Assembly: GCA_028015205.1 (NCBI GenBank)
Contig: CM051514.1
Span: 22,584,150-22,648,149, forward strand
From: Mytilisepta virgata
Lineage: Eukaryota > Mollusca > Bivalvia > Mytilida > Mytilidae
DNA: 64,000 bases
Direction: 5' to 3'
The notes under the pieces: model-generated
The model's database searches: none
Seen by the model: only the letters and a program-made list of their open reading frames with translations
What the model was told of the DNA's origin: nothing
Made by a program: the position numbers and the translations under genes
Shown here: one piece after another, positions 11,459 to 23,959 of the stretch
Layout: each line of letters begins with the position of its first letter
How positions within the stretch are numbered: position 1 is the stretch's first letter

Positions 11459-11681
11459 TAGACTTGCTACAAGCCCCTTTCTTTTCCATGTTTTCTATTT
11501 TCAAATCTTTCCTGCGTTAAATGTAACAGTTGCTATCAGAGAGACATAAGGTATTGATAATGGCAGGAGAAAGGTCTTCCTTCTGCAGTTAATCACTAAA
11601 TACATATTGTCTCTCTAATAGCAACACATGGAATAGAAAACGAGGGACAAAATAAAAAGGAAGGGACTTGTTGCAAGTCTA
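11459..11681. mobile_element. MITE-like element, TIR TAGACTTGCTACAAG
   Basis: The left end TAGACTTGCTACAAGCCCCT is inverted at the right end (AGGGACTTGTTGCAAGTCTA). A second nested inverted repeat (GTTGCTATCAGAGAGACA and TGTCTCTCTAATAGCAAC) lies inside. Same TIR as 15466-15662. Confidence 0.75.
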
Positions 11682-11689
11682 CATTATCT

Positions 11690-12746
11690 CCTGTTCTATA
11701 TAAATTTTCAAACGACGCTAACGGCAGATTCTTTTGATACATGTATATAGATATTATTAATGCAGACACGGCTGATAATTTGTAAATTAAAAAACTTTAA
11801 AAATCTTTAAAAATACTTTTTCATTTCAGAATTTAATGTAAATACTGCAAAATGTTGCTATTTGTATTCTGTACGCCCCAGGGCGTATAACCCATACCTA
11901 CATGTGTATCTTTTCACATTTAAGATACATGTATATGGATATTACACATAATTCAAGATTAACTGGACTAGACATGAGCATCATGAACATCATGGCAATG
12001 TCTCATAAGAGACAGAAACTTCTTGCCTGTCTGTACCATGCACTTGAGTTCACCGACGGTTTTATTTTCATTTTGTTTCATCGGAATCAATGTACCTCAT
12101 TATTTCTAGTTGTATTAATGTGTTTCTGAAGTTTGCTTGCTGTCGTCCTTCCCCATCTTGTTTTGGTCTGTATCTCTGGCCTTCAAAAGTTCTGAAAACT
12201 GTGCCTGTTATAGATACGTATTAATTTTCAAACAGCAATTCTAATTTTAGCCATGGGAATCCTATGAACAGAAGTGTGTAATATTGTCATGCAATCGGCT
12301 TCTTTTTAACTAAAATTATCTGTTCATTCGATGATTGTTTTTGTTGATTTCGATCCCAATAAGACCATAGTTGGTTTTTTTCTTTCTTTTGTATTCGCCT
12401 GCGGGTAGTTTTTTTCTGTCTCATATGGTCAAATTCAAACACAAATATACTTTCCATGTAAAACAAAAATCCGAATTCAACACACGATTTAATGAACCCA
12501 TATTCTATTCCATTTATTTATTTAAGGAAAATACTGAGATGTCGAATAAATGTCCATGAGACAATGGTACTGTACAACAAAGTACAAAATCTCATCTAGA
12601 GAACGCCCAGAAACAATGGATAAAGGTGCCCTGTAAATGGCCCCAGACCAGACAAAAACCATCTCAAATTACTTTCCATTTGAATATCTTGTGCTTTCTG
12701 GTGTCACAGATTAACTGTTGAATTGCAGTTTTACTCTTATGAAATC

Positions 12747-12777
<31 letters not shown>

Positions 12778-14720
12778 CTTGTGTTTTTTTCCTGGCTGTC
12801 TGGTCGGTTTTCACAGAATCAGTTGATGCAAAACAAAGAAATATAGAGACACGGCCTAACAAAAAGAAACTTTATTTTGTGAACTTGACAATGACTAACA
12901 CCTCTGTAATCTTGTTAAAAGTAGGAACATTCACCTGATTGTGCTTAAAAAGTCTTTTGTTGGAATGCTTTTTTGGTTATATATATAGTGCTGTATGTTC
13001 TTTGTGTGTGTTTTTGTTTCTCCTCTTTTCCAATATTATTTGTGTCTGTCTTTACAGTTTTGTTTAACCTTTCCATTTTCTCTTACAAAAGGGCACATAA
13101 TGATATCAAATATTAAAAAAGGGATGTTTGGTAAATGCTTATGACTAGACAAAAACCCATAAAAACCACAAAATTATACCAAACAAATTACACTTTAAAA
13201 GTAGAGCACCATTTAATCTCCAAAGAGTAGACCTCGTAGACTCTTTACAGACTAAAACACATTTATTTATATTCGTTAGAATATAAATATGTGAGTTAAT
13301 TCAAATATCACAGATATCCACACATGTCAATGAGTACAAATCCGATAGAATAAAATTTGTCTACGGATATATGTAGTTAAAAAAAGTTCTTTGAACTGCA
13401 TTTAGCTTGCAACTAATTTTGTGACACTTTTTCCAAAGCGTCAAAACCAATCTACGTTTTTCACTTTGAAATACATATATTTGCACAAAGAGGTCAAGGC
13501 TGGATAAGGAATGTGATACGAAAAATGCCATATCATAACCATTTATTATATACTTCAGGCTTTATCTCGAGTACAATGACCCATATTTTCTTATTGGCTT
13601 GCTGCTGAATTTGTTCAGTTAAATCCTACCTTATGTTCTATATACTGCTTCCAAATTAGAGTCAACGCATGTTTTTAGCTTTTTTCGATGAATAAAGATG
13701 TTTCGGTGACAGTTCCAAATCTAATTTCTTAGACCTGCTCTATTTGTGTTTTAGCAGACGGCGGAAAATAGTGTAGAGCACAGTAAAATCTTTTAAAAAT
13801 CTGGACCGGAACATATCGATCACGGAATTTTTATTCACTCTACTAATAATTAGTTTTAATCTTACTTCGAGGTGACCATAAAGAAATACGAGGTCGACAT
13901 TTTGTTGTAATCCGTATCACAAACCATTTGATATGGCAGCCCCAAAGGAAATGAATTAGGTAGCCATTTCACAGGTAAACAATGTGATACGACACCCCGT
14001 ATCATACCCCTATGCAAAGAGGTTGGGCCAATAAGGCGAGAAAATGTTTCACCCAGAGGGCCATTTTCTGAAAGCAGTTATTATCTGTGAAATTTATCTT
14101 TTTCTCATAGTAAAAATAGTTTCTGTTTAGGTCTCAATTTTATGCATTGATAAATCCAACACAAAACTTACAGTAAACTCCTTCATAACGTTGACACCGC
14201 ATTTTGGTCATTTTCGGGGGGTTATCCGCACCTTTTAAGTGGGAATTCCCTTACAAGCACCTGCAGAACCAAATACATAAAACATTTTCCTGAAAGACTA
14301 CACTAATGGTAAAATTTTGTGCGTTTCCTGTTTTGGTACTAAATGTGCTTTTTAACGAAATGGAACTTTTCTTTAAAAAATCAATTCAATACTTTAATAA
14401 AGATACATATACCTTTAAGTTACCAATCACCAAAAAGTGGCAAGGTAAAAATAAGGTGTGACGCAATTATCCGTTTAAATATAGTATCAATACATTTAAA
14501 ATTAAACCTACACAGGTAAACAATATCAGGAGAAAGGGCCCTTGTTCTTTTGATAATATGGGCTACGTTTGAGACTCTCTATGACATGTGCAAAAACATT
14601 CAAAACTTTACTAAGTATATGATAATGTATATTTTTCACAAAAGAAGTGCAAGCTATGACACCAGTAGGCATATTATTTTAAGTTAACAGAATCACTGTC
14701 GAACATACGAATTACATTAC
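11690..14720. other. Intergenic DNA, largely featureless
   Basis: It contains a T homopolymer at 12748-12773. At 13490-14020 is a segment with repeated GTGATACG / CGTATCATA phrases in both orientations, probably an old inverted-repeat element. No coding exon is recognised. Confidence 0.4.
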
Positions 14721-14725
14721 ACACG

Positions 14726-15124
14726 TTAAGGATGTTTGCTGCTCAGTTTCAAAATAACAAGCTTTTCATAACACTGGTAAATATTGATAGTGGATTAATA
14801 AAGGAACTAAAAGAGCGAAAAAAATTATAGGTCTGTGTGCTTGTTTTCGAGATATAAACCATTGAAAGTCTGGGGGAAAAGTACGCTCTCTTGATTTTAC
14901 ATAGCTTTATCACTGACAAGTTTTATTTCTAAAAGAAAACACTGAATTATAACAATGATTTTATAATATTTTTACAAATGGCTTATTATTCTGCATGCAA
15001 AAGATTTATGAAAAGAAAAATGGGTGTTAGCGGGAAAAATAATTTATGGCATTCAAATGGATAAAACCAGATGATTCTGAACATCTGACAAAATTTCAAA
15101 AACATTACCAGCGAACATCCTTAA
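14726..15124. mobile_element. MITE-like element, TTAAGGATG family
   Basis: It has ends TTAAGGATGTTTGCTG and CAGCGAACATCCTTAA, length about 400 bp. The interior matches two other copies (30129-30523, and 63607 to the window end) in phrases such as AATGGATAAAACC..GATT and CATCTGACAAAA. Confidence 0.8.
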
Positions 15125-15296
15125 AGCTAAAGATTTAAATTCTACAGACTGAATAAATTTTATTACACTTTGCTTTTATTAGTGAAGCAAATGATAAGAT
15201 TTACCGTATAATAAATGTTAAAACTATTAATTATTAATACAAAGCTAGTTTCTGAATTTCGGAAAATGACACTTACTCAATTTGACAAACAAAATT

Positions 15297-15455
15297 TTAA
15301 ACCACTGTTATGGTGAAGAAACCGCCGGTGCATTTTGTTAACAATGAAAATTTAAGTAACTTAAAGATACAAATGAGAGGAATGACGAATTAAGTGTATA
15401 AATTCACATATATATATCTGACAGTCGGGCGAACAGATATGTCCACTATCCACTA
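15297..15455 (-). pseudogene. Decayed extra copy of a PAN-gene second exon
   Basis: This stretch aligns with 15744-15935, which includes exon 2 of paralogue C. Shared phrases are AAGAAACC[GA]CCG, GAGGAATG / GATAGGAATG, and the coding part SGHICSPDCQIYIC here against SHGQICSPEISVGYKC there. The frame is damaged and no clean acceptor is seen, so it reads as a duplicated, decayed terminal exon about 450 bp downstream of the live one. Confidence 0.55.
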
Positions 15456-15465
15456 ACACAGGAAT

Positions 15466-15662
15466 AATTCTAGACTTGCCACAAGTCTCTGTGTCCCTTT
15501 TATAATTACTTTTTTTTCAAAATGCACCTGTACTATAGATGATTATCAAACAGTGTACACACAATGATATTAAATAAGTAAGAATAGAGAAGTGCCTATT
15601 TCATATAAATAATTAATGTAAAAATAGAAAATTACATAGGGACTTGTAGTAAGTCTAGAATA
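15466..15662. mobile_element. MITE-like element, TIR ATTCTAGACTTGC
   Basis: ATTCTAGACTTGCCACAAGT at the left is inverted as ACTTGTAGTAAGTCTAGAAT at the right, about 200 bp apart. Same family as 11459-11681. It lies between the decayed and the intact second exon of paralogue C. Confidence 0.75.
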
Positions 15663-15847
15663 ATTCATACAGTGTAATAATAAATCCTGCTAATAAAGAG
15701 AAAAATGAAATAACGTACATAAATTTTGAATCTTATATATATTGTTGTGGTCAAGAAACCACCGTTGCCTGTGGTTTACAATCAGAACCTCGCAGAACAT
15801 GTTCAAGGAGTATAAAACATACGATAGGAATGGTGAATTGAAGTAAT

Positions 15848-18800
15848 TCACGCATATATATAAGATATACATTTGTATCCGACTGATATTTCTGGTGAAC
15901 AGATTTGACCATGTGAACAGTTGTGATTCATGCAGTTGCCTGCCATTTCCTGTTAATATAGAAAATAATAAGTGTAAACACAAAACATAAATTAGTATAT
16001 ACAATATAATTATGCGGATTCAAGTTTTCAATTTTTGCTTTGGTTTCTTTAGGATTCGAGCACAGATGAGTCGTAAATCGACAAATTGTGCACATCTTGC
16101 GCATCAAAATTGGAATCACTGAATCTACAGGTCGCTGTCAAATTTAAACTCATAAATAAGACTAAATTAAAGCCTTTCATCTGAAAAATCATTAACTATA
16201 TTTCGTATACTTGTTTTGTTGCAAAAGCTTTGATACCATTGTTGATAAATGGCATCTCGACAAATCATATAAATCTAAAATGCAATGTCCACCGTGTACA
16301 ATCGATAAGGTAAAAAAGACGGTACAATTTGTTGTGTCCAGTCTTGTCACTTTCATAAAAATATAAAAAAATACAATGAGTGCAGTCCTATCAATATGGA
16401 TTGATAAACAAAGTGTATGCTTAATATATATTATAAAATCGGCTGTTACCTCATATCTTTCCGAACCTCAGCTCAAAAATATACTTCTTAAAAGCTTAAA
16501 AAAAAAAGACACCCCCCCAAAACCCCCCCCCCCCAAAAAAAACAGTAAACATCTGAAAAACGAGATGCCATAAGAAGAGTTAATTGTTTAGATCCATATA
16601 TACTTGTTAGGGGTTTACGATACAGTTGCAAGTGTGTGTGTGTGTGGGGGGGGGGGGGGATTAAGATAAGATAAGATAAGATAAGAAAACTTTATTTTGA
16701 TTTGGCATGGTATAAACATATAAACATAAGCTCTGGTGAGCTTTTTACCGAATATAAAAACGTATACAAAACAAATAAAACAAAGCATCATGCACATATA
16801 AAACATTCTAAATAAAGACATGCATCAAGCAAAATTACAGGTCTCTGGCAATCTTATATAAAAATTTATAAATCCATTAAAAAATAAATAGAAGTGTTTG
16901 TCAGAAACAATCAGCAGCTCATGTGGCAAGCGCCTCTATGGGTCACCTGACAGCATGTCAGCAGCGGTAAAAATCGAAAATCTTAAAAATAATCACTAGA
17001 TAGCAAAGCAATTTATATAAGCTAAAAACATTTGAGTTAATAAATATATTAAGAAAGCACTACAATACTAAACAAACTAAAACTAAAAAAATGAGTTGCA
17101 GAGCTGACAGTATAATAGCAAACACTTAGAAATCAAATACATGCAGAACAGCGACATTTGGAACCATTCAAAGACTGAATCAAGTTTTTAAATTGAGAAA
17201 AACTGTTTTCTGTCCTAAAATGTTCCGGAAGACTGTTCCACAGTGTAGCTGCAGCATATTTAAACGATTTTTTACCATAAGTAGATGTTCTTACCCGGGG
17301 AACATCTAATATATTACTGTGTCTAAAGGAGTACTTGGTAGATTTAACTTTTAGAAGACTGTTCAAACATGAAGGAGCAATATTATTTATAATATTAAAA
17401 GTTTATAATGCCATAGTCCTGATTCTGCGCACCAGAAGAGTTGACACCTTAGCCTTATCCACAAGTTGTAGATATGTGGAGTTGTAGTCGTCATACACAA
17501 ACCGGAGTGCTCTTTCTTGCACTTTTTCTAATTTTGTGGTATTTCTTTCAGTGCAAAAATGCCAAGCCAAAGGGCAGAAATTAAAGTTACTCAATATAAA
17601 AGTATGAAATATAGTGAGTTTATTTAATTTGGAAAGAAAATGTCCTAAACGTTTCAAAATATTAAGCTGCTGAGATGCCTTTCTGCACAAATTACTAAAA
17701 TGTTAAAATTTAACTGGTAGTCAATGTCAATGCCCAACAATTTTACCACAGTTTCGCAAGACAAATTAGAATTTTGAATATGTATTGATGGGCTCTTCTC
17801 AAAAGTCTTTTTGCCAACTGCTAACACCTGGAATTTGTCAGGATTAGCTTGCATTTTATTAAATTTAAACCATTCAATCAATTGTTTGGATTCATCTTCT
17901 AATGTAGATATTAGCTTGTCAAAATCAGGACTACAGAACGAAAATTTTGTCATCTGCATAGTTATACAATGTGCTCTGCTTAATAAAATAAAAAATATCG
18001 TTTATAAAAACGTTAAACCAAATAGGTCCAAGAATAGAGCCATGTGGAACACCTTTCTGGATATCAGCCCAACTACTTAGTATGTTGCCAACTTTTATTT
18101 GTTGTTTTCTATTTGATAAATATGATTTTAAAAGGGACACTGTATGAGAAGAAACACCATAAAAGGATAGTTTCTCCATCATGAGGTAAGCAATCAAAAG
18201 CTTTGGAGAGGTCCATTAAAACTGCGGCTATGTAATGATTTTTATCTAGGGCCTCTCTCCAGTCCTTTAAAAGTCTAAGTAGTGTGGTCTGACATCCATG
18301 ACCTCGCCTAATCGCACACAAATATGGATTAAAAATTTGGTCGAAAAAATCTGACAGTTGAGTTTCTAATACCTTTTCATATAACTTGGAAAAAATTGGT
18401 AGAACACTTACTGGTCTTTAATTAGTTTTTATTAATGGATCATTTTTCTTATGAAGTGGAGTGACTTGGGCCTCCTTTAGTCGATCTGGAAATACACCAG
18501 AGTCAACAGATAAATTTATTAGATCTGTCAGATGTGGTGCAAAAACAGATTTACTATGTTTCACAATTTTAGCTGGAATACCGTCACAGCCAGTAGCCTT
18601 TTTAGTATTTATTTTATTTATAATTTTTTCTACCTTCTCGGTGGTAGTTTTTTGAAATTCAAAATTTATATCAGGGTCTCTATGATTTTGTATCTCTAAG
18701 ATGCTGGGATGGTAAGATTTGTCATATGTGACATTTTTTCCAATTTCCTTAGCTACAGTTGAAAACTAGAAATAGTGTGAGCAGAGCTCACTAATTGATA

Positions 18801-21217
18801 CCCCCGCACCCCCTATCACAAGGAATGGCAAAGTCAATGTTTTGCTATGGAAAACATAAAAAGTTGGTCAGATCAAAATCTAAAATAGGAGGTGCACTAT
18901 GGCATCATGTGATAAAGATTCTCTGAGTCTCATGGAATTCCCTTTAGTGGTTTAGGAGGAGTTGCGGATGGCATACTGGTACCCCCTATCACAATGAATG
19001 GCAAAGTCCATGTGTTGGTATGGAAAACCCCAAATGTTGGTCAGATCAAAATCTAAAATAGGAGGTGCACTACAGCATCATGTAATAAAGATCCTCTGAA
19101 AGTTCCATCAAATTCGATTCAGTGGTTTAGGAGGAGTTGCGGATGGCATCATGGTACCCCTATCACAATGAATGTCAAAGTCCATGTTTTGGTATGGGTA
19201 ACCCCAAATATGCATCGGATCAAAATCTAAAATAGGAGGTGCACTATGGCATCATGTAATAACGATCCTCTGAAAGTTTCATCAAATTCCATTCAGTGGT
19301 TTAGGAGGAGTTGCGGATGGCATCATGGTACCCCTATCACAATGAATGTCAAAGTCCATGTTTTGGTATGGGTAACCCCAAATATTCATCAGATCAAAAT
19401 CTAAAATAGGAGGTGCACTATGGCATCATGTAATAACGATCCTCTGAAAGTTTCATCAAATTCCATTCAGTGGTTTAGGAGGAGTTGCGGATGGCATCAT
19501 GGTACCCCTATCACAATGAATGTCAAAGTCCATGTTTTGGTATGGGTAACCCCAAATATTCATCAGATCAAAATCTAAAATAGGAGGTGCACTATGGCAT
19601 CATGTAATAACGATCCTCTGAAAGTTTCATCAAATTCCATTCAGTTGTTTAGGAGGAGTTGCAAATGGCATCATGGTACCCCTATCACAATGAATGTCAA
19701 AGTCCATGTTTTGGTATGGGTAACCCCAAATATTCATCAGATCAAAATCTAAAATAGGAGGTGCACTATGGCATCATGTAATAAAGATCCTCTGAAAGTT
19801 TCCTCAAATTCCATTCAGTGGTTTAGAAGGAGTTGCGGATGGCATCATGGTACCCCCTATCACATTGAAAGTCAAAGTCCATGTTTTTCTATGGGAAACC
19901 CCAAAAATTGGTCCGATCAAATTCTAAAATAGAAGGTGCACAATGCCATCATGGGATGAAGATTCTCTGAAAGTTTCATCAAATTCCATTCAGTAGTTTA
20001 GAAGGAGTTGCGGATACAAGGGTCGGACAGACGGACGGACGGACGGACGGACGGACGGACACAACGAATACTATATACCCCGCTTTCTTTTTTCAAAAGC
20101 GGGGGTATAAAAATGTATTAAAATGTTCAGTAACTTGTTTTGTATCAGTCACAATTTTGTTGTTTTCACTCAAAACTATTTTTTGTTGGCCTGATTTACA
20201 CTTTTTAGAGAAAAAAAGGTTTAATAGTTTTCCAAAAATCACATGATTTTGCACCACCAGAGCATCTTTCTAAGAAATAATTTTTCATAGATCTTCTTTT
20301 TAAATTATTAACCAGGTTTCTTTGTTTTCTAAATTTTCCCCAAGTCATTCCATTTCTTTGTTTTGTGTAACTAGAATATAACATATGTTTACGGTGAATG
20401 GCTTTTCTCAAATCACTATTCATGCATGGGAGTGGATTTTTTCTAGGGTATCTTGTTTTAAAGGGATTGGTGTTACTAATGATACCTCCGAGAGATGCAA
20501 TGTACACATTGTGACGTCATACTCTCTCTCAAGAAAAACCCTTATTTCACTAATTCATAGCTTTTTTAAAAAGCTCTGTAATAAGCATATTGACCCCCAC
20601 TTTTTCTTTTGAAAAAAAAACAGTCCATTAGTTCAAGATATTTATACTAAAATTTAAAGGAAAAATCAGTAGTCAATTTTTTACATGCATTTAAAGTTAC
20701 CAAATGATCATCAATATTGCTTATTGGGCAATATTTGCATAATTTCCTAATTATTTAATCGATCTTTGCCGCCTATTAATTATAACAAGATTTAACACAC
20801 CAAAAATTAAACATAAAAGACATTTAGTGTTTTCTCAAGACAAGAATTCTCAAAATTGTACACCCACTAAAATAGTATAATATACGGTATGTCATGAGCA
20901 GTTACCTTTGGAATGTCGTTAAGATCAACAAATGCGCCACCATCAGACTGTGTTATCGATGTTCCAATTGTAGTTGCTCCTTCACGGTACAGTTCACATC
21001 TTTTGTTGACAGAACTGTAACTTATAGACTTGCATTCACGCACCAGTAAACACATCTCAGAACACGACACAACAGACTTCACCCCTGCACGCCATAAAAC
21101 TTCTCCGGAGAACTTGACATTCCTGTCTATTTGTAGTACAGATAAAGCCGAAAATAGTGGAAGATGACCAATCCAAAAGGAAATCATGCAGCTCAAAATC
21201 AATGTTTCAGATTTCAT
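15848..21217 (-). CDS. Small secreted PAN/apple-like plus EGF-like tail protein (paralogue C)
   Basis: Exon 1 spans 21217-20906 (104 codons from the ATG at 21217; an in-frame ATG at 21229 would add four residues). Exon 2 spans 15949-15848 (33 codons plus stop), giving 137 residues. The donor is CCAAAG|GTAAC and the acceptor TTAACAG|GAA, phase 0. A hydrophobic N-terminus (about residues 5-30) looks like a signal peptide. The PAN-like cysteines are 52, 56, 62 and 74. The tail has four cysteines spaced C-x4-C-x5-C-x9-C. The roughly 5-kb intron carries a same-strand LINE, itself split by another element, and a hammerhead-like repeat. The long distance between exons makes the pairing an inference, supported by identical phase and motif order to the three paralogues. 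Role unknown; probably extracellular. Confidence 0.65.
15985..16125 (+). repeat. Dispersed repeat with hammerhead-like 3' end
   Basis: It reads CAGATGAGTCGTAAATCGAC, then AAATTGTGCACATCTTGCGCATC and AAAATTGGAATCA. GTCG/CGAC can form stem II around loop TAAAT, and TGCGCATC keeps a UC before the presumed cleavage position. U4 and G12 of the hammerhead core are substituted, so activity is unlikely. Confidence 0.55.
16505..16690. repeat. Simple sequence tracts
   Basis: A C run near 16510-16535, (GT)n followed by a G run at 16631-16660, and (GATAA)n at 16664-16686. The last is the 3' tail of the adjacent minus-strand LINE. Confidence 0.85.
16664..20790 (-). mobile_element. Non-LTR retrotransposon (Jockey/CR1-like group), split by a later insertion
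   Basis: Minus-strand frames give the C-terminal part of an endonuclease-like region (DDHLVTLNACKKL near 20690) and a linker with FWKTIKPFF near 20215. After the insertion at 18766-20110 come reverse transcriptase blocks: KKATGCDGIPAKIVK near 18560, LPIFSKLYEKVLETQLSDFF near 18370, VLMDLSKAFDCLPHD near 18200, KGVPHGSILGP near 18030 and YNYADDKIFVL near 17935. A thumb/C-terminal region follows (KSFKYAAATLWNSLP near 17250). The 3' end has a (TTATC)n tail at 16664. Frames are broken at several points, so it is inactive. It lies in the intron of paralogue C, same strand. Exact clade undetermined. Confidence 0.88.
18766..20110 (+). mobile_element. Tandem-core element (174-bp units) ending in GACG repeat and GC hairpin
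   Basis: It starts CTAGAAATAGTGTGAGCAGAG with ATACCCCCGC nearby and ends AAAAGCGGGGGTATAA. Between them are about six and a half copies of a 174-bp unit (landmark GTTGCGGATGGCAT at 18961, 19136, 19310, 19484, 19658 and 19832), then (GGAC)n at 20030-20060. The terminal hairpin is CCCCGCTTT...AAAAGCGGGG. It interrupts the LINE coding sequence inside an A/T run, as expected for Helentron-type TT-targeted insertion. It is related in plan to pearl/HINE elements; no protein is encoded. Confidence 0.8.
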
Positions 21218-21857
21218 TGTTGCTTGCAAAACTGTTTAGGGAGAAAATAAAAAGAACACTTTCATTGAACTGAAAATACATATGAATTAACTTACATGAG
21301 ATGATGAGGGCGTATGATTTCCTAAGCAGGCTGTAGAAATACGTACTAATGAAGAATGAGAATGATAGGTTCTTACACGAGTTCAAAGTGAAGGCTGGAA
21401 AATTTTCAACGATTTTCAAAAATTCACTTCTTTCCAGAGTGGAGCGCGGCGGAACGAGGGGGAATGACTCTGAATAAAAAAACGAGTTTTTAAGATTTTC
21501 CAGTGCTTTACTTTTGGAAACTCTTAGGACACTTTATCTTCCTTTTTATTACCTCTTCTAATCAACATTATCATTTCAGCTATAGTTATTGTGTCTCCAC
21601 TTAAAATCCCATGGCCAAATAAACTAACAATTATTGAAATATCTGTATAAAATCTTCTCTCAACTTGCAAATCTAATAATAATAACCACGTGTAAATCTA
21701 GTTAAATTGAAAATAAATGTGATTTGAACTGCAAATATATATGAGAGATGTTTGAGAGGATTTTCAAAAGTTGAATTTCTCGTCCTCATGTTAAATCATT
21801 TTTTTGTAGTTTCTGGTAGAATAAACATCCTCAGAAACTTTTAAAAATATTAAATTA

Positions 21858-22265
21858 TATAATAAATAAATTCTTTATTTGCAAAAATACACCGATGTGG
21901 GTCAAGCAAATACATGAACAAGAAAACAAACAAATAAACATATAAAATCACAAATTGAGAATATATGATATAAAATACATGATAAATCACCTTTTATTAT
22001 TAATACTGTTATTACTTTGACCAATAAGGACCTCATTTTTGCAATTCTGTAGAGTGCATTATAAAGTCTCCTATTTCTGTCAAAAATTCAGAGTTAGAAA
22101 TTAACAAAAAAATTATTTGATCTAATGGTTCTTTTTCACGAAAGTCGGGCTTATTTAATACTATTTTGTCAAATAAATTGTTTCTCAGAGAATGATTATC
22201 TGTACATTTGAGAAAAAGTGGAATTCATCTCCTATGCTATAAACAAATCTAGTGTCGGAACGTGG
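21858..22265 (-). mobile_element. LINE 3' end relic
   Basis: Minus-strand reading gives FVYSIGDEFHFFLKCTDNH, then SLRNNLFDKIVL and a stop near 22045. A 3' UTR ends in TTTGCAAATAAAGAATTTATTTATT. This is the terminal DExHF..C motif of a non-LTR ORF2. It lies upstream of paralogue C's first exon. Confidence 0.6.
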
Positions 22266-22269
22266 TTAG

Positions 22270-23110
22270 AAACAAAAACAAATGTTTAGGTTCTGAGCTG
22301 GTATGTGTATGAACAACAAATGCAGGTTGCCTTAGGAAATATTTTGTCAAATATTTTGAGTTGGCACTAATGATTTTTTTCATTCAGATTTTGATATTTT
22401 ATTTATCATAAGAAGTAAACATACTGTGAACATAAGACTATTTTTCATGTTTGTGCCGCTGCTATTTTTGAAATTCAAGTTTATTTTAATATATATGAAA
22501 AATAAACAAATTGTGATCTCAGATCGTATACTTACTTTCTCAACACTTAACAGTATCCTTTATCCACGAGCTATTTGACTTCAAGTCCTAGATCATATAT
22601 AGATATATGGAACTTCATAATGTAGATATATAGAAAATCATCAAGCAAAAGCAATTTAAAATCATTTTTTCGATCTTTATACAATTTCCATATTCTTAAA
22701 AAGAAGAGATAATGAATATTTTATTATAAACTGATTTAAAGTATAGATTTTTTAAATCCAATTAGTTTCTAAATTTTTCCCTGTTATTGTATTACAAATC
22801 AATACAAACTTTATTGCTTTGTTTTTAAAAAAAAACCTTTGTTTAAATTTGGAAAGATTATACATTTCTTATATACTGATTTATAAATGGATCTTATAAA
22901 TTCATTTAGTTTCTGAACTAATTTTCCTATTAAATTTAAAAAAAGGGTAATAATATACATGTTTATACATTTGTCTTCAGAAATGAAAGAAAAATGATGT
23001 AGAGGCAATTGAGATAACAACCTTGAAACTTAATCCGGAAAGTGCAAAAAGGTCGATATATAGCTGTCAGCATGCGGGCCTTTGTCCATATAGCATAATA
23101 ATACGTATAA
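22270..23110. other. No recognised feature
   Basis: AT-rich intergenic DNA; short frames are present but none resembles a known protein or carries splice-flanked coding signal. Confidence 0.4.
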
Positions 23111-23122
23111 AATGGTTTTTTT

Positions 23123-23820
23123 GGCTCTCCGGACCGTAGGTCCGAGAGCCTTATGCTGTGGTTAGCAGAATTTTCGTGATTTTGTGAGCTCGAGATTTCC
23201 AAAACGGTAACTTACTGCAAATTGTGCATTTGGATGCATTCGGTATTTAGGCTGAAGTTGTGCATGCTTTTTTCAAATCTAGTTTTACAGGTGTGGAATG
23301 CGAAATTTTGTAATGACCTATATTCCCATTATACACCATTGTAACAAAAAGAGTTAAAGTCCTTGACATATAATTAAAGTTGCACCGGCTGAATGTTGAT
23401 AAGAGAAACAAATGGATTACTTATTTATCTTGTAAATTATATACACACATGAGTACACACAACAGTCAATACAAGATTTGAATGACACCTATACGGATTA
23501 AAGTTTTAGGAAGATACCTAATGATATTTGGGTAAATATATACACATGAAAGCATCAGGGGTAAAGAAGATTTATCTGGGAAGGCGGAGTGTATATATTA
23601 TTGAGCTTTGCTCAATTTTTAGGCAAAAATAGATACTTGAGATCTCTTGTTTAACGGTCAGTTGTGCAGTGTTTTGCAACTTGCATAGAGAATATCATGT
23701 AAAAACTAGATATAGTACCTTCATAACAAAAATTAATTGCTTTCTTCAAAAGCATGTGGAAATGGTAAGATTGAAATGAAAATACCGGAGAGCCACGTGG
23801 CCATTGGCCTCTTGTTTTTT
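23123..23820. repeat. Possible hairpin-ended repeat element
   Basis: The left end is a compact hairpin: GGCTCTCCGGACC pairs with GGTCCGAGAGCC across GTA. The right end carries CCGGAGAGCCACGTGGCC, inverted relative to the left. The interior is non-coding. Boundaries are uncertain. Confidence 0.35.
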
Positions 23821-23959
23821 TTTGCTAATATTCAGTTCCTACTTTCCTTCAGAAGAGGATCATCTCCTTTTGACGTTTCTGTAATCTTTCTGAAGACCTT
23901 TTACAAGCTCGAATTTACACGATCTATACGATTTTTACAAGATACACATAAATATTTCG

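Noticed and set aside
12723..12938. 71-codon frame beginning with a run of phenylalanine
   Set aside because: The run is a translated T homopolymer (12748-12773).
18960..19990. CRISPR-like array
   Set aside because: Units are 174 bp, contiguous and nearly identical throughout, with no short repeat and variable spacer pattern; it is the core of a transposable element in a eukaryotic genome.
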